Counted from the first letter of the stretch, positions 25,680 through 35,082 are shown. The stretch: 64,000 nucleotides of DNA from Pedobacter boryungensis (GCF_013204825.1 NZ_JABMKV010000001.1:868001-932000); one strand, 5' to 3'. Numbers and translations: made by a program. The notes: generated by a model not told the origin, from the sequence alone.

Positions 25680-27047
25680 ATGCTAAAAGCACTATACACA
25701 AAATATAAACCTTACTATAAAGAAAATCTTATTCTAGCTAGTCCCATTGTAGTTTCTCAAATTGGACACATGGCTGTGCATATCGCAGACAGTGTAATTG
25801 TTGGTCAATTTGCAGGCACAGTTCAGTTAGCAGCAGTATCTTTAGTAAATAGTCTTTTCACTATAATCATGGTTTTAGGACTTGGCTTATCTTATGGTTT
25901 AACACCGTTAATTGCCAAGCAAAATGGCGGTAAAAATTACAGTGAATGTGGTCGACTGCTTTCTAATAGCTTGTTAATAAATATTATATCAGGGATTCTT
26001 CTTTACCTTTTATTACACTTTGGCACTCTATCTATTATCGGTCATTTAGGTCAATCACCTGAAGTTGTAGCTTATGCAAAACCATATTTGGGTCTACTTG
26101 CTTTCTCAATTATTCCTTTAATGATATTTCAAACCTTTAAACAATTTGCAGAAGGATTAGGATTTACCATGCAAGCCATGATGATTTCCATTTTTGGAAA
26201 CATTTTAAACATCATCCTAGGAATTATTTTCGTTAGGGGGATGTTTGGAATTGAACCAATGGGTGTAAAAGGTGTTGGTTTAAGCACATTAATTGATCGT
26301 ACATTAATGGCTTTGGTGATGGGGATTTATGTTATGCGATCAAAAAACTTTAAAGTTTACCTTGAACATTTTAAATTGTACGCAATCGATAAAATTAGAA
26401 GTGCACAAATTATAAGGATCGGAGCACCGGTTGCCATGCAATATATTTTTGAAATTAGTGCTTTTAGTGGTGCTGCTATAATTATTGGTACTATTGGTGC
26501 TGCACCACAAGCTGCACATCAAATTGCAATTACTTTGGCCGCATTAACATATATGGTAGCGAGCGGAATTGCCTCTGCTGCTACAATAAAAACAGGAAAC
26601 TATTTGGGCCAAAAGAATTTTACAGATCTTCGTCGTTCTGCAATAGCTAGTTATCATGTAGTAATTGCATTTATGAGTTGTACAGCACTATTATTTGTAC
26701 TAGCAAATACGCTATTACCTTATTTGTATACTACTGACTTAAAGGTAATTGAAATTGCTGCACAATTATTAATTATAGCAGGATTTTTTCAATTATTTGA
26801 TGGCACACAAGTAGTTGGCTTAGGCGTTTTACGTGGAATAGGTGATGTTAATATGCCAACTTTTATTACTTTTTTATCCTACTGGATTATTGGAATCCCA
26901 TTAGGTTATTTTTTAGGTTTTCATTTAGATATGGGTGTAAAAGGGATTTGGTACGGCTTAACTTTTGGACTTTTAACAGCATCAATTTTACTCTTCTTTA
27001 GATTTCAACATAGAACAAGATTATTAATTCAAACTTCATTTAATTAA
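25680..27047 (+). CDS. MATE-family multidrug efflux pump
   Basis: A 455-residue, 12-helix protein with two homologous MatE halves (residues about 15-180 and 240-405). Typical blocks are SQIGHMAVHIADSVIVGQF in helix 1-2 and GAAPQAAHQIA in the second half. MATE proteins are Na+ or H+ antiporters that export cationic compounds; the substrate is not predictable. It is followed after 26 bases by a receiver protein with its own promoter box. Confidence 0.93.
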   Translation: MLKALYTKYKPYYKENLILASPIVVSQIGHMAVHIADSVIVGQFAGTVQLAAVSLVNSLFTIIMVLGLGLSYGLTPLIAKQNGGKNYSECGRLLSNSLLINIISGILLYLLLHFGTLSIIGHLGQSPEVVAYAKPYLGLLAFSIIPLMIFQTFKQFAEGLGFTMQAMMISIFGNILNIILGIIFVRGMFGIEPMGVKGVGLSTLIDRTLMALVMGIYVMRSKNFKVYLEHFKLYAIDKIRSAQIIRIGAPVAMQYIFEISAFSGAAIIIGTIGAAPQAAHQIAITLAALTYMVASGIASAATIKTGNYLGQKNFTDLRRSAIASYHVVIAFMSCTALLFVLANTLLPYLYTTDLKVIEIAAQLLIIAGFFQLFDGTQVVGLGVLRGIGDVNMPTFITFLSYWIIGIPLGYFLGFHLDMGVKGIWYGLTFGLLTASILLFFRFQHRTRLLIQTSFN

Positions 27048-27060
27048 TTAGATTTATTTT

Positions 27061-27068
27061 TATATTTA
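27061..27068 (+). promoter_or_regulatory. -7-like element TATATTTA before the receiver gene
   Basis: TATATTTA (7 of 8 matches to TAnnTTTG) ends 5 bases before the ATG at 27074, again predicting a leaderless or nearly leaderless transcript. Confidence 0.45.
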
Positions 27069-27073
27069 GCTAT

Positions 27074-27439
27074 ATGAAAAAACGCGTCTTGGTTGTTGAA
27101 AGCAATAAGGATATTTTAGAATTAATTTCAATAGTATTGGAAGAAGCTGGCTATAAAATTAGCCTCTATAGAAGTGAGAAAGATATATTTGAGCACATTG
27201 TGGAATTTAAACCCGATGCTATATTACTTGATATTGTTAAACCTACATTAGAGGGAACTGAACTTTGCCGTAGAATAAAAGAAGCTGAAGGAACTAATCA
27301 TATTCCTGTAATAGTGTTGTCAACCCATCCTCAAATTGAACGAGTGAAAGAGGTTTGTGCCGATGAAGTGGTGCCAAAACCATTTGATATTGATACCTTA
27401 TTAGAAACCCTAAACGATCAGTTGGGAAATAATAGTTAA
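27074..27439 (+). CDS. Single-domain response regulator (receiver only)
   Basis: A CheY-type receiver of 121 residues with no output domain. The phosphoacceptor is D53 in AILLDIVKP, the switch residue is the Ser in IVLSTHP, and the conserved Lys is in VPKPFD. The N-terminal acidic pair is E9-S10 (VVESNKD) rather than the usual E-D or D-D, so metal binding may be weakened. No histidine kinase is nearby. It probably takes part in a phosphorelay or protein contact. Confidence 0.9.
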   Translation: MKKRVLVVESNKDILELISIVLEEAGYKISLYRSEKDIFEHIVEFKPDAILLDIVKPTLEGTELCRRIKEAEGTNHIPVIVLSTHPQIERVKEVCADEVVPKPFDIDTLLETLNDQLGNNS

Positions 27440-27559
27440 TCCCTTCTAAACATTTTTCACAAATCTTTATCTTAATATTTCAAATTCGAATAGCTTTTAA
27501 GAATACGACAAACATCGAGTGATGTTTAATGTTATTGAGTTAATATTAATAAAACTCAA

Positions 27560-28177
27560 ATGGCTGCCTTTGCTCTTTCCGTAAATAAATCAATTACTAC
27601 AAAAGAATTAAACTCTACGGAAGTTGACCTAGTTAATGGGCTTAAAACAGGTGATAAACAAGCAGTTGCTCAACTATATAAAATGTATTCTGGTTCCCTT
27701 TTGGGAATAATTACTCGCATTGTTAAGTTTGATGAGATAGCAGAAGATATTCTACAAGATACTTTTATAAAAGTATGGAAGTCGATTGACCAATACGATG
27801 CTTCCAAAGGAAGATTATTTACTTGGTTAGCAAATTTGGCTAAAAATACTGCGATAGATCATTTAAGGAGCAAAAGTTGTACAAATTCAAGTAAAACTGA
27901 TAATTTAAATGAAATACCAATAGTTACACTAGACAGACGAAACTACACTCAATTTAACACAGAAACAATAGGTATAAAACAATTAATTCAACAGTTGAAA
28001 CCTGAACAAAAGAATATTTTAGATTTGGTTTATTTTGAAGGATACACACATGCCGAGGTGTCCGAAAAATTAAATATTCCTTTAGGTACGGTAAAAACTA
28101 AAATCAGACTATCTATACTAGCTTTAAGAAGATCCTTTAATGAAACAATTCCAATCTTAAAAGCTTTAATCAATTAG
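27560..28177 (+). CDS. ECF-type RNA polymerase sigma factor
   Basis: A 205-residue sigma-70-family factor. Region 2 is residues about 35-100 (AEDILQDTFIKVWKSI, RLFTWLANLAKNTAIDHLRS) and region 4 about 145-200 (LDLVYFEGYTHAEVSEKLNIPLGTVKTKIRLSILALRR). The region 4 form resembles the SigK/SigL type. No recognisable anti-sigma gene is adjacent, but a tiny convergent membrane protein overlaps its stop codon. Confidence 0.92.
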   Translation: MAAFALSVNKSITTKELNSTEVDLVNGLKTGDKQAVAQLYKMYSGSLLGIITRIVKFDEIAEDILQDTFIKVWKSIDQYDASKGRLFTWLANLAKNTAIDHLRSKSCTNSSKTDNLNEIPIVTLDRRNYTQFNTETIGIKQLIQQLKPEQKNILDLVYFEGYTHAEVSEKLNIPLGTVKTKIRLSILALRRSFNETIPILKALIN

Positions 28178-28332
28178 ATGTGTTTCTCGTCGTGTTTATC
28201 AGGCTTTACTTCTTTCTGATTAAATTCGTGTTCTAATTCTTTTTGGTCTTTTTTATTGCGTTTTATAATAAAATAAACAAAGGCCAAAATCGCTACGACT
28301 ACAATAGCTATGATTACGGTATTTATTTTCAT
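28174..28332 (-). CDS. Small single-pass membrane protein, 52 residues
   Basis: An open frame from ATG at 28332 to TAA at 28174. It encodes MKINTVIIAIVVVAILAF..., one hydrophobic helix (residues about 5-23), then a basic stop-transfer sequence KRNKKD and a strongly charged tail ending KHDEKHI. The layout hydrophobic helix then charged tail is typical of real small membrane proteins. Its stop overlaps the convergent sigma-factor stop by 4 bases. Function unknown. Confidence 0.65.
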   Translation of the reverse strand: MKINTVIIAIVVVAILAFVYFIIKRNKKDQKELEHEFNQKEVKPDKHDEKHI

Positions 28333-28400
28333 TGTAAATCGATTAGATTTTTACTTTATCAAAAATACATCAGGTTTGTTTCGCTAAAATTAACTCAATA

Positions 28401-29516
28401 TTAAATTTTAGTAGGTGGAAAAAGTGTGGGCTGATGATAATCGTACCTTGTTCTAGGCTTAGTTTCTGAAAAATTAGAAAAGGAAACGCCTAAAAGCCTA
28501 ATTTTTTTACCGCCTAAATCCAAATGATCCAATAACTTTTGAGCAGTTTCTAAAACCTGATTTAATTCTGTAACTGGACTTGTAAAAGACGTACTCCTAG
28601 TTATTATCTTAAAATCTTCGAATTTAACTTTTAGGGTTAAAGTTCGTCCGTAAATTTCATAATGTTGCACACGTTTAAAAGCGGATTTAGCTATTTGAAT
28701 TAACCAATCATTAAGCTCCTCTCCTTTATCCAAATCGTAAGAAAAAGTATCTTCAGCGCTAATTGATTTTGTTTCCTGATGAGGCTGTACTGCCCTATTA
28801 TCGATACCTCTTACAATATTATAAAAAAACTTACCAGTTTTACCGAATAACTGCACCAAGCGTTGTTGTGATAATTCTTTTAAATCAGCACCTGTATGCA
28901 ATCCTTGTCTCTTCATTTTCTCAGCAGTGACTTTACCTACACCAAAAAACTTTTCTACAGGCAGTTGCTCCATAAATTTCTCTAATCGTGATGGACCTAT
29001 AAAAGTCAAACCATCAGGTTTATTCATGTCGGAAGCGATTTTTGCAGCAAACTTATTAATTGAAACTCCTGCAGAAGCAGTTAAATTCAATTCATCTTTA
29101 ATAGCCTGCTTAATTTGTTCAGCAATAGCTATCGCAGATCCAATATTTAGTTTATCTAAGGTAACATCTAAGTAAGCTTCATCTAGGGAAAGTGGTTCAA
29201 TTAAATCCGTATAACGACTAAATATTTCCCTTATTTTTTGAGATACCTCTTTATAAGCAGCAAATCTGGGTCTAACAAATATTGCGTATGGACAAAGTTG
29301 TTGTGCTTTTTTTGAAGTCATAGCGGAGTGGATGCCAAATTTTCGAGCTTCATAACTTGCCGTTGCAACTACTCCACCTCTACCTTCTGGAGAACCGCCA
29401 ACCACCAATGGTTTACCTCGATATTCTGGAAAATCTCTTTGTTCTACAGACGCATAAAACGCGTCCATGTCAATATGAATAATTTTGCGAACTAGATTTT
29501 TGGATTCATTTTCCAT
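28401..29516 (-). CDS. dinB: DNA polymerase IV
   Basis: A canonical Y-family polymerase of 371 residues for translesion synthesis. Catalytic residues are D16 in IIHIDMDAFYASVE and D112-E113 in LSLDEAYLDVT. The C-terminus has QPTLF (residues 362-366), a clear beta-clamp binding motif. Compared with the paralogue at 19570 it is closer to the textbook DinB sequence and has no TACTAA-N5-TTAGTA operator in front. It starts one base from the stop of the gene upstream (29517), so it is probably read with that gene. Confidence 0.96.
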   Translation of the reverse strand: MENESKNLVRKIIHIDMDAFYASVEQRDFPEYRGKPLVVGGSPEGRGGVVATASYEARKFGIHSAMTSKKAQQLCPYAIFVRPRFAAYKEVSQKIREIFSRYTDLIEPLSLDEAYLDVTLDKLNIGSAIAIAEQIKQAIKDELNLTASAGVSINKFAAKIASDMNKPDGLTFIGPSRLEKFMEQLPVEKFFGVGKVTAEKMKRQGLHTGADLKELSQQRLVQLFGKTGKFFYNIVRGIDNRAVQPHQETKSISAEDTFSYDLDKGEELNDWLIQIAKSAFKRVQHYEIYGRTLTLKVKFEDFKIITRSTSFTSPVTELNQVLETAQKLLDHLDLGGKKIRLLGVSFSNFSETKPRTRYDYHQPTLFPPTKI

Positions 29517-30473
29517 TTACTGCAAAACATATTGTTCGTATGCTCTATCGCTCCAAAACAGATAATTTTTATCTTGATATTTTGTGCCGTTAAATATCAG
29601 CTGGATAAAGCCGTTTTTCTCCACTAAAACAGTATGATAAATTTTGGTTTCTGGATTTTTTATGAGAGAAAATGCAATTGAATGATTTTTATTGAACCAA
29701 TTCATTCTGTCCAACAAATCGTATTTTTTCAATTTAAAATCACTTTGTAAATCTTTCGCCATTAATTGGCTTCTATACCAAGTTCCGCCAGTTGGCGATA
29801 CCAAAGGTTTACCATTATAAACTACTACGCTATCATTGTAAGCAATAACTTGCAAAGATTTATTTTTTGTATTTAACCAGTTTTTAAGCTTCGCTTGATG
29901 TTTTTCTGCTTCATACCCATATGTTGCGTCTAAAAATCCAATACGTTCTATATAAGCTGGTATTTCAACTTGAGAATTGATATAACCAAAAATAAAACTT
30001 CCACCACCGCTGTGGCTACTTAATGTAATTTTAGGTCGATAATCTTTATAACGTTTTACTAAATCCTCAATCAATTTACCTATTCGCTCATCTCCACTTA
30101 AAAACTTTTTTCTCCAAGCGGGCCAACTTTTTAATTCGTTTTCTAGGTAAACAACGATGTAATTTGTGTTTTGATCGGCATTACGGATAAATGCGGTTTG
30201 TGCACCAATATGTTGTATATCAAAATGCCAATCATCACCATTGGATAATTTTTTACCAAAAGTTTGTGCAGTTGTATTGCCATTTGGTAAAGCAAAAACG
30301 ATAAGTTTTGTTGTTTTTTTTGGATTTAACTGAGCAGGCTCGTCGAAGGTTAAGGTGACACCGCTATCAATTTTTACCTTTTTTAAAGAATTGAAATATT
30401 CATTAAAAGTAGCTTGAGCTTTTAAATCCGTTTTAAAAATAATTACGCAAAAGATTAATAACCACCATCTCAT
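29517..30473 (-). CDS. Secreted alpha/beta-hydrolase-like protein
   Basis: A 318-residue protein with a signal peptide (MRWWLLIFCVIIFKTDLKAQ). The segment ITLSSHSGGGSFIFGY has the nucleophile-elbow form GxSxG-like S-H-S-G-G-G expected of serine hydrolases of the alpha/beta fold. DATYGYEAEKH and HTVLVEKNGF could contribute the acid and His but this is not certain. It lies just before dinB and may share its transcript. Substrate unknown. Confidence 0.6.
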   Translation of the reverse strand: MRWWLLIFCVIIFKTDLKAQATFNEYFNSLKKVKIDSGVTLTFDEPAQLNPKKTTKLIVFALPNGNTTAQTFGKKLSNGDDWHFDIQHIGAQTAFIRNADQNTNYIVVYLENELKSWPAWRKKFLSGDERIGKLIEDLVKRYKDYRPKITLSSHSGGGSFIFGYINSQVEIPAYIERIGFLDATYGYEAEKHQAKLKNWLNTKNKSLQVIAYNDSVVVYNGKPLVSPTGGTWYRSQLMAKDLQSDFKLKKYDLLDRMNWFNKNHSIAFSLIKNPETKIYHTVLVEKNGFIQLIFNGTKYQDKNYLFWSDRAYEQYVLQ

Positions 30474-30496
30474 GCTAACAAATTTACAATAACTTC

Positions 30497-31246
30497 TTAT
30501 TGTTTTTTAGGAGTTCTACCTAAATTTATAACAGCACCAACACTGAATACGGAATTGCCTGCATTTAAAAACTTACGATTTTTTAGACCGAAATTGCTTC
30601 CGCTAGTATATTGTAACTGCACTTCATCGCTTAAAATCATTCGAGTGAAGAAAACAGGCTCTAGAAAAATATTTTCTTCATTGGGTTGCTGAATATTATT
30701 TCTGAAAAAATCATTCGTTTTAATGAAACTTACCCGCAAAGCGGTACCAAAATTTAAACCGAAGTTTACACCAAATAAACGCAGGTTATCTCTCTTTTTT
30801 GAGCTATAGTTTACTTGAATAAACTTCTTATCGTATTTTGCCTCTTGATGATCTGTACTGATTAAAGTTTTATTTTGATCAAACTCTCTAAATACTCTAT
30901 AACTTTTACCACTTCCAACACCACCATAAATTTCTATTATCCTATTATTATCTGGACCGAAAGTATTAAAATATCCACCTCCAAACTCAACCATTTTATG
31001 CTTAACATCTTTTTTAGTGCCATCATTATTCATATATGCACCATTTATCAATACAGCAAAATGATTGCTTATGGCATAGGCCGAATTAAAATTAGCATTC
31101 CCTTTTAATGAAATATGTGCACCCGCTGCAATTTCACCTTTTGTAGTTAACATAGGCGTATTAGGTACACTAGGTATATAAATTGATGAACAGCTGCTTA
31201 AAAATAAAATAAGCAACACGGGGATAATTCGTGAATATGTAATCAT
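30497..31246 (-). CDS. Outer-membrane-type lipoprotein of unknown function
   Basis: A 249-residue protein with a lipoprotein signal ending LFLSSC (Cys at about residue 19). After this comes a series of alternating polar and hydrophobic strands with aromatic residues, ending VFSVGAVINLGRTPKK, which suggests a small beta-barrel or beta-sandwich. No family is recognised. It is 23 bases upstream of the hydrolase-like gene. Confidence 0.6.
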   Translation of the reverse strand: MITYSRIIPVLLILFLSSCSSIYIPSVPNTPMLTTKGEIAAGAHISLKGNANFNSAYAISNHFAVLINGAYMNNDGTKKDVKHKMVEFGGGYFNTFGPDNNRIIEIYGGVGSGKSYRVFREFDQNKTLISTDHQEAKYDKKFIQVNYSSKKRDNLRLFGVNFGLNFGTALRVSFIKTNDFFRNNIQQPNEENIFLEPVFFTRMILSDEVQLQYTSGSNFGLKNRKFLNAGNSVFSVGAVINLGRTPKKQ

Positions 31247-31285
31247 AGATGAATTAATAACAGCTTTTGGATAGCAATTATTATG

Positions 31286-31969
31286 CTAGCTGGTAAATTT
31301 TAATACATCTAACATTCTTTTAAATTCGTTATGAAATGTTGCTTTTAAGTGAATTCGTTGTGCAGTTACAGGATGAATAAAGCTGAGTTCAGATGCATGT
31401 AAAAGCATCGTTGTCATTTCAAATTGTTTGGCAAAAAAGCCATTTTGTTTATTGCATCCATGTTTTCTATCGCCAATAATAGGATGAAGAATATGTGCAA
31501 AATGTTTACGAAGCTGATGCATTCGTCCTGTCGTTGGGCTTGCTTCTACTAAAGAATAACGTGAAGTTGGATGTTTACCAAAAGGAATTTCTATTTCTGC
31601 TCGTTGTAAAGTAATAAACGATGTAAATGCTTCTTGCAGCGTTCCATTTTCCTTTTTTAAGGGATAATTGATATCCAATTGATCTGGAGTATACCCGCGT
31701 AAAATTGCTAAGTATTTCTTTTCAACTAAACCTTCTTGAAATTGTTTTTGCATTTCAATTTCAACTTCTTTAGTAAATGCAAAAAGTAAAAGTCCACTTG
31801 TTTTTCTATCTAAACGATGTACAGGATTAACATGTTGGCCAATTTGATCTCTTAATAGCTGTAAGGCAAATTCTGTGGCATCATTTGCTATTTTAGAACG
31901 GTGTACCAGTAATCCGTGTGGTTTGTTTATGGCAATTAAATATTCGTCTTGATAGACAATTTCTAGCAT
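31286..31969 (-). CDS. RluA-family pseudouridine synthase, TruC-like
   Basis: A 227-residue enzyme. The catalytic Asp is in the motif NPVHRLDRKTSGLLLFA (HRLDRxTSG), and the N-terminus IVYQDEYLIAINKPHGLLVHRS is typical of TruC, which modifies U65 of tRNA-Asp in E. coli. The block TGRMHQLRKHFAHI is the second family signature. It is last in the run kynU, bestrophin, HDAC remnant, this gene. Confidence 0.9.
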   Translation of the reverse strand: MLEIVYQDEYLIAINKPHGLLVHRSKIANDATEFALQLLRDQIGQHVNPVHRLDRKTSGLLLFAFTKEVEIEMQKQFQEGLVEKKYLAILRGYTPDQLDINYPLKKENGTLQEAFTSFITLQRAEIEIPFGKHPTSRYSLVEASPTTGRMHQLRKHFAHILHPIIGDRKHGCNKQNGFFAKQFEMTTMLLHASELSFIHPVTAQRIHLKATFHNEFKRMLDVLKFTS

Positions 31970-31985
31970 GTGGCGAAGATAGTCA

Positions 31986-32888
31986 TTAATAAAATAAATC
32001 TCTCGCTACGCGGAAGGTATTGCAATGCGCATCTACAATGGTTTTAATAGTTGGAGAATAACCTCCACCCATACTTACTTGAATTGGTATTTGATGTTGA
32101 AGACAAGCTTCAAAAACTGCTATATCACGTTGTTTACAACCATTTTTAGTAAGTGCTAGTTTACCTAAATTATCTGTTGCTAATACATCTACTCCTGCTA
32201 AATAAAATACAAAATCTGGTTGATGTATTTTAAAAACATTAATTAAGGCCTCTTTTAGCAGATTTAAGTAAATTTCATCTGTTGTGCCATCATCTAATGG
32301 AATATCTAAATCTGATTTTTCTTTTCTAAATGGAAAGTTTTTAGCTCCATGCATAGAAAATGTAAAAACCCGCTGTTCATTTTGGAATATTTCTGCAGTT
32401 CCATTACCTTGATGAACATCTAAATCGATGATTAAGATACGATTACTTAAATTGTTTGTCAACAAATAGTTTGCTGCAATAGCCTGATCGTTTAATAAGC
32501 AAAATCCTTCTCCCCAATTGCTACCTGCATGATGCGTGCCACCAGCTATGTTGAATGCTACTCCATTTTGTTGAGCATATAAAGCTCCATCAATAGTTCC
32601 TTGTGCAATTCTAATTTCTCGTTATATTAATTGAGCATTTAACGGAAACCCTATTCTTCGTTGTTCTTTTGTAGGTAAAGTACCATTCTTGAGTTGCAAC
32701 CAATAGTCTTTGTCATGTGTAGTTAGAATGTTTTCTTCTGAAGTAGGTTCTGGTTCAAATAAATTTTCTTGTTGAATAGTTCCTTCGTGAAGTAATTGAC
32801 CTGGTATTAATTCGTACTTAAGCATAGGAAATCGATGTCCTTCTGGTAAAGGATGTGCGTATAAAGGATGATAGGCAATTTTAAGCAT
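31986..32888 (-). pseudogene. Histone deacetylase-family gene interrupted by an in-frame TAA
   Basis: The frame from ATG 32888 encodes a normal class II/AcuC-like N-terminus (MLKIAYHPLYAHPLPEGHRFP) but stops at TAA 32622-32624 after 88 residues. The same frame continues without shift with REIRIAQGTIDGALYAQQNGV, the active-site NIAGGTHHAGSNWGEGFCLLND, LIIDLDVHQGNGT and GGYSPTIKTIVDAH down to 31986. All zinc and catalytic residues therefore lie after the stop. A single-base change would restore an open frame of about 300 residues. No ATG suits re-initiation upstream of the HH pair; a TTG at 32465 would lack it. Either a recent nonsense mutation or a sequencing error. The intact product would be a Zn2+-dependent deacetylase or amidohydrolase. 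Confidence 0.85.
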
Positions 32889-32895
32889 CTTGAAA

Positions 32896-33756
32896 TCAAC
32901 TCAAAATTTCATTAACATGTTTTTCGATATTATTGCAAATTTCATCTACCGGTAAATCGTTCGCATCTGTATTAAAAGGATTTTCAATTTCTTCTGCAAT
33001 CAATTCCAAACTTGCTAACACATAGAGAATAAAGGGTACAATAGGAATAACGAAATAACCTAAACTAAATACCCATCCAATAGGTAACGTAAGTACATAA
33101 ATAAAAATGAATTTCTTGATAAAAGCGCTATAAGAATAAGGGATTGGTGTATTTCTAATTCTTTCGCAACCTCCACAAATATCAGTAAACTGACTTGTAT
33201 CAGCATTTAAAGTAATTAATTGTTCTTGAGATATTTTATGGTTTGTTTGTAAATCATAAATTCTGCTCACAATACTTGTAGCTACTTGATTAGGAATATG
33301 TTTACCACCATCAATTTCTATTAAAAAGCTATCTTTTCCGAAATATTGCTTCTCTCTTAAATGCTCCTTTAGTGCAAATGCGTATTTTGGAATAGCATAT
33401 TTAAAAAACTCTACTTCGGCTGCATCCAAATTTAATGCCTTGATTTTGATGGCTAAATTTCTACTCACATTTGTTAATGCCCCTAACAATTTCCTTCCAT
33501 CCCACCATCTATCATATGATGTGTTAGTTCTAAATACCAGTAACATGGAAATAACAAATCCTAAAAGATTATGCATCATTCCCACATTCTTAATATAAGT
33601 CGTTTCTGCAAGTTTTAAATAGTTGAGCTCTAAATAAGCTATACCAGCAGAAAGAGCAGCCACAGTGAGCATTAAAGGCCATAGTTTTCTAAAGGTATCT
33701 GCTTTGTGAATGTGAAATATAAAACTTACCCACTCTTTTGGATTGTAATTTATCAT
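32896..33756 (-). CDS. Bestrophin-family ion channel
   Basis: A 286-residue bestrophin-like membrane protein (formerly UPF0187). The block FRTNTSYDRWWDGRKLLGALTNVSRNLA is diagnostic, with membrane helices near residues 28-45 and 60-80 and a pair at about 205-250. Bacterial bestrophins form pentameric channels. Its start overlaps the kynureninase stop by 4 bases, so the two are translationally linked. The HDAC remnant follows 7 bases downstream. Confidence 0.9.
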   Translation of the reverse strand: MINYNPKEWVSFIFHIHKADTFRKLWPLMLTVAALSAGIAYLELNYLKLAETTYIKNVGMMHNLLGFVISMLLVFRTNTSYDRWWDGRKLLGALTNVSRNLAIKIKALNLDAAEVEFFKYAIPKYAFALKEHLREKQYFGKDSFLIEIDGGKHIPNQVATSIVSRIYDLQTNHKISQEQLITLNADTSQFTDICGGCERIRNTPIPYSYSAFIKKFIFIYVLTLPIGWVFSLGYFVIPIVPFILYVLASLELIAEEIENPFNTDANDLPVDEICNNIEKHVNEILS

Positions 33757-35036
33757 ATTATGGATTGGCTGATGGTTAGCAATAAAGATCCAGTTTTATA
33801 AACATCTTCAAAACTGTTATACATAGGCACCGGACTCAAACGTATTACATTCGGTTCACGCCAATCGCCAAGTACATTATGTGCTACTAATTCGTCGAAG
33901 ATTTTTTTTCCATTTGCCTTTGCAATGATAGAAACTTGCGCTCCTCTGTCAGCTTCTGTTTGTGGGGTAATTATTTTATATTGCTCGTCTCCTAGTTCTT
34001 TATTTACTTGATTTATAATAAAAAACAAATAGGAAGTTAAAGTTTTACTTTTTGCTCTTAACACATCCATAAATCCTGCTTTTTCGAATAGTTGCAGTGA
34101 TGCGTGATATAAAGCCATCGGCATTACCTGTGTACAGCTTACCTGCCAACCATCAGCTCCAGCTTCTGGAATAAATCCCTTTTCCATTTTAAAACGTTGT
34201 TCTTCATTATAACCCCACCATCCTGCAAAGCGATTCATAGATGTATTAAAATGCTTTTCATGAACAAAAATTCCACTAATTCCTCCTGGTCCAGCATTTT
34301 GATATTTATAAGAACACCAACAAGCAAAGTCGACATCCCAATCATGCAATTGTAAAGGTACGTTTCCAGCTGCGTGAGCTAAGTCAAAGCCTACAATTGC
34401 ACCAGCCTTGTGTCCTGCTTTAGTAATTGCAGGCATATCAAACCACTGCCCAGTAAAGTAATTAATACCTCCAAATAGCACTAAAGCTATTTCTTCTGCA
34501 TTACCTTCTATTTCTTTTACAATATCTTCTGTTCTTAAGGTGTATTCTCCTTCTCGTGGTTTTACTTCAATTATAGCATCTTTTGGATCAAAACCATGAA
34601 AACGAACTTGACTTTCTATTGCATATTGATCTGATGGAAATGCTCCCGCTTCCATTATAATTTTAAAACGTTTAGCTTTTGGTTGATAAAAACTAACCAT
34701 CAATAAATGAAGATTGACAGTTAAGGTGTTCATTGGGCAAACTTCTGCTGGTTTTGCTCCAACAATTGGTGCCATTAACTTTTTAAGTTCCTTGTGATAA
34801 AACATCCATGGAGAATTTCCTTCAAACCAACCCTCAACCCCTAAGTTTTGCCAGTTGTTTAATTGCTTTTCTAAAACCTCACGTGCCACTTTAGGTTGTA
34901 GCCCTAAAGAATTACCACATAGGTATATAAATGGTTTTCCATTTTGCTGAGGAAATAGATATTCATTACGCATTTCTCTTAGTGGATCTTGTTGATCTAA
35001 GGTTTGAGCAAAGGCTAAATTATTCTCAAAATTCAT
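33753..35036 (-). CDS. kynU: Kynureninase
   Basis: PLP enzyme that cleaves kynurenine to anthranilate and alanine in tryptophan breakdown. The PLP-binding Lys is K244 in WCSYKYQNAGPGGISG. Other family blocks are LCGNSLGLQPK, WMFYHKEL, MNTLTVNLHLLM and DLAHAAGN. Length (427) is normal. No other kynurenine-pathway gene is seen in the window. It follows a terminator and heads the run towards bestrophin, HDAC and TruC. Confidence 0.96.
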   Translation of the reverse strand: MNFENNLAFAQTLDQQDPLREMRNEYLFPQQNGKPFIYLCGNSLGLQPKVAREVLEKQLNNWQNLGVEGWFEGNSPWMFYHKELKKLMAPIVGAKPAEVCPMNTLTVNLHLLMVSFYQPKAKRFKIIMEAGAFPSDQYAIESQVRFHGFDPKDAIIEVKPREGEYTLRTEDIVKEIEGNAEEIALVLFGGINYFTGQWFDMPAITKAGHKAGAIVGFDLAHAAGNVPLQLHDWDVDFACWCSYKYQNAGPGGISGIFVHEKHFNTSMNRFAGWWGYNEEQRFKMEKGFIPEAGADGWQVSCTQVMPMALYHASLQLFEKAGFMDVLRAKSKTLTSYLFFIINQVNKELGDEQYKIITPQTEADRGAQVSIIAKANGKKIFDELVAHNVLGDWREPNVIRLSPVPMYNSFEDVYKTGSLLLTISQSII

Positions 35037-35049
35037 GGTTCAATAATAA

Positions 35050-35082
35050 CAAAAAAAAGCCTAACCATACGGCTAGACTTTT
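35050..35082 (-). terminator. Terminator after the PNPOx-like gene
   Basis: On the minus strand the stem AAGTCTAGCC / GGTTAGGCTT (G-T wobbles) is followed by a run of T. It separates the flavin-reductase-like gene from kynU. Confidence 0.75.

Noticed and set aside
32466..32621. Programmed frameshift in the histone deacetylase-like gene
   Set aside because: Both parts are in the same frame and joined by a plain TAA, so it is a nonsense change and not a frameshift.
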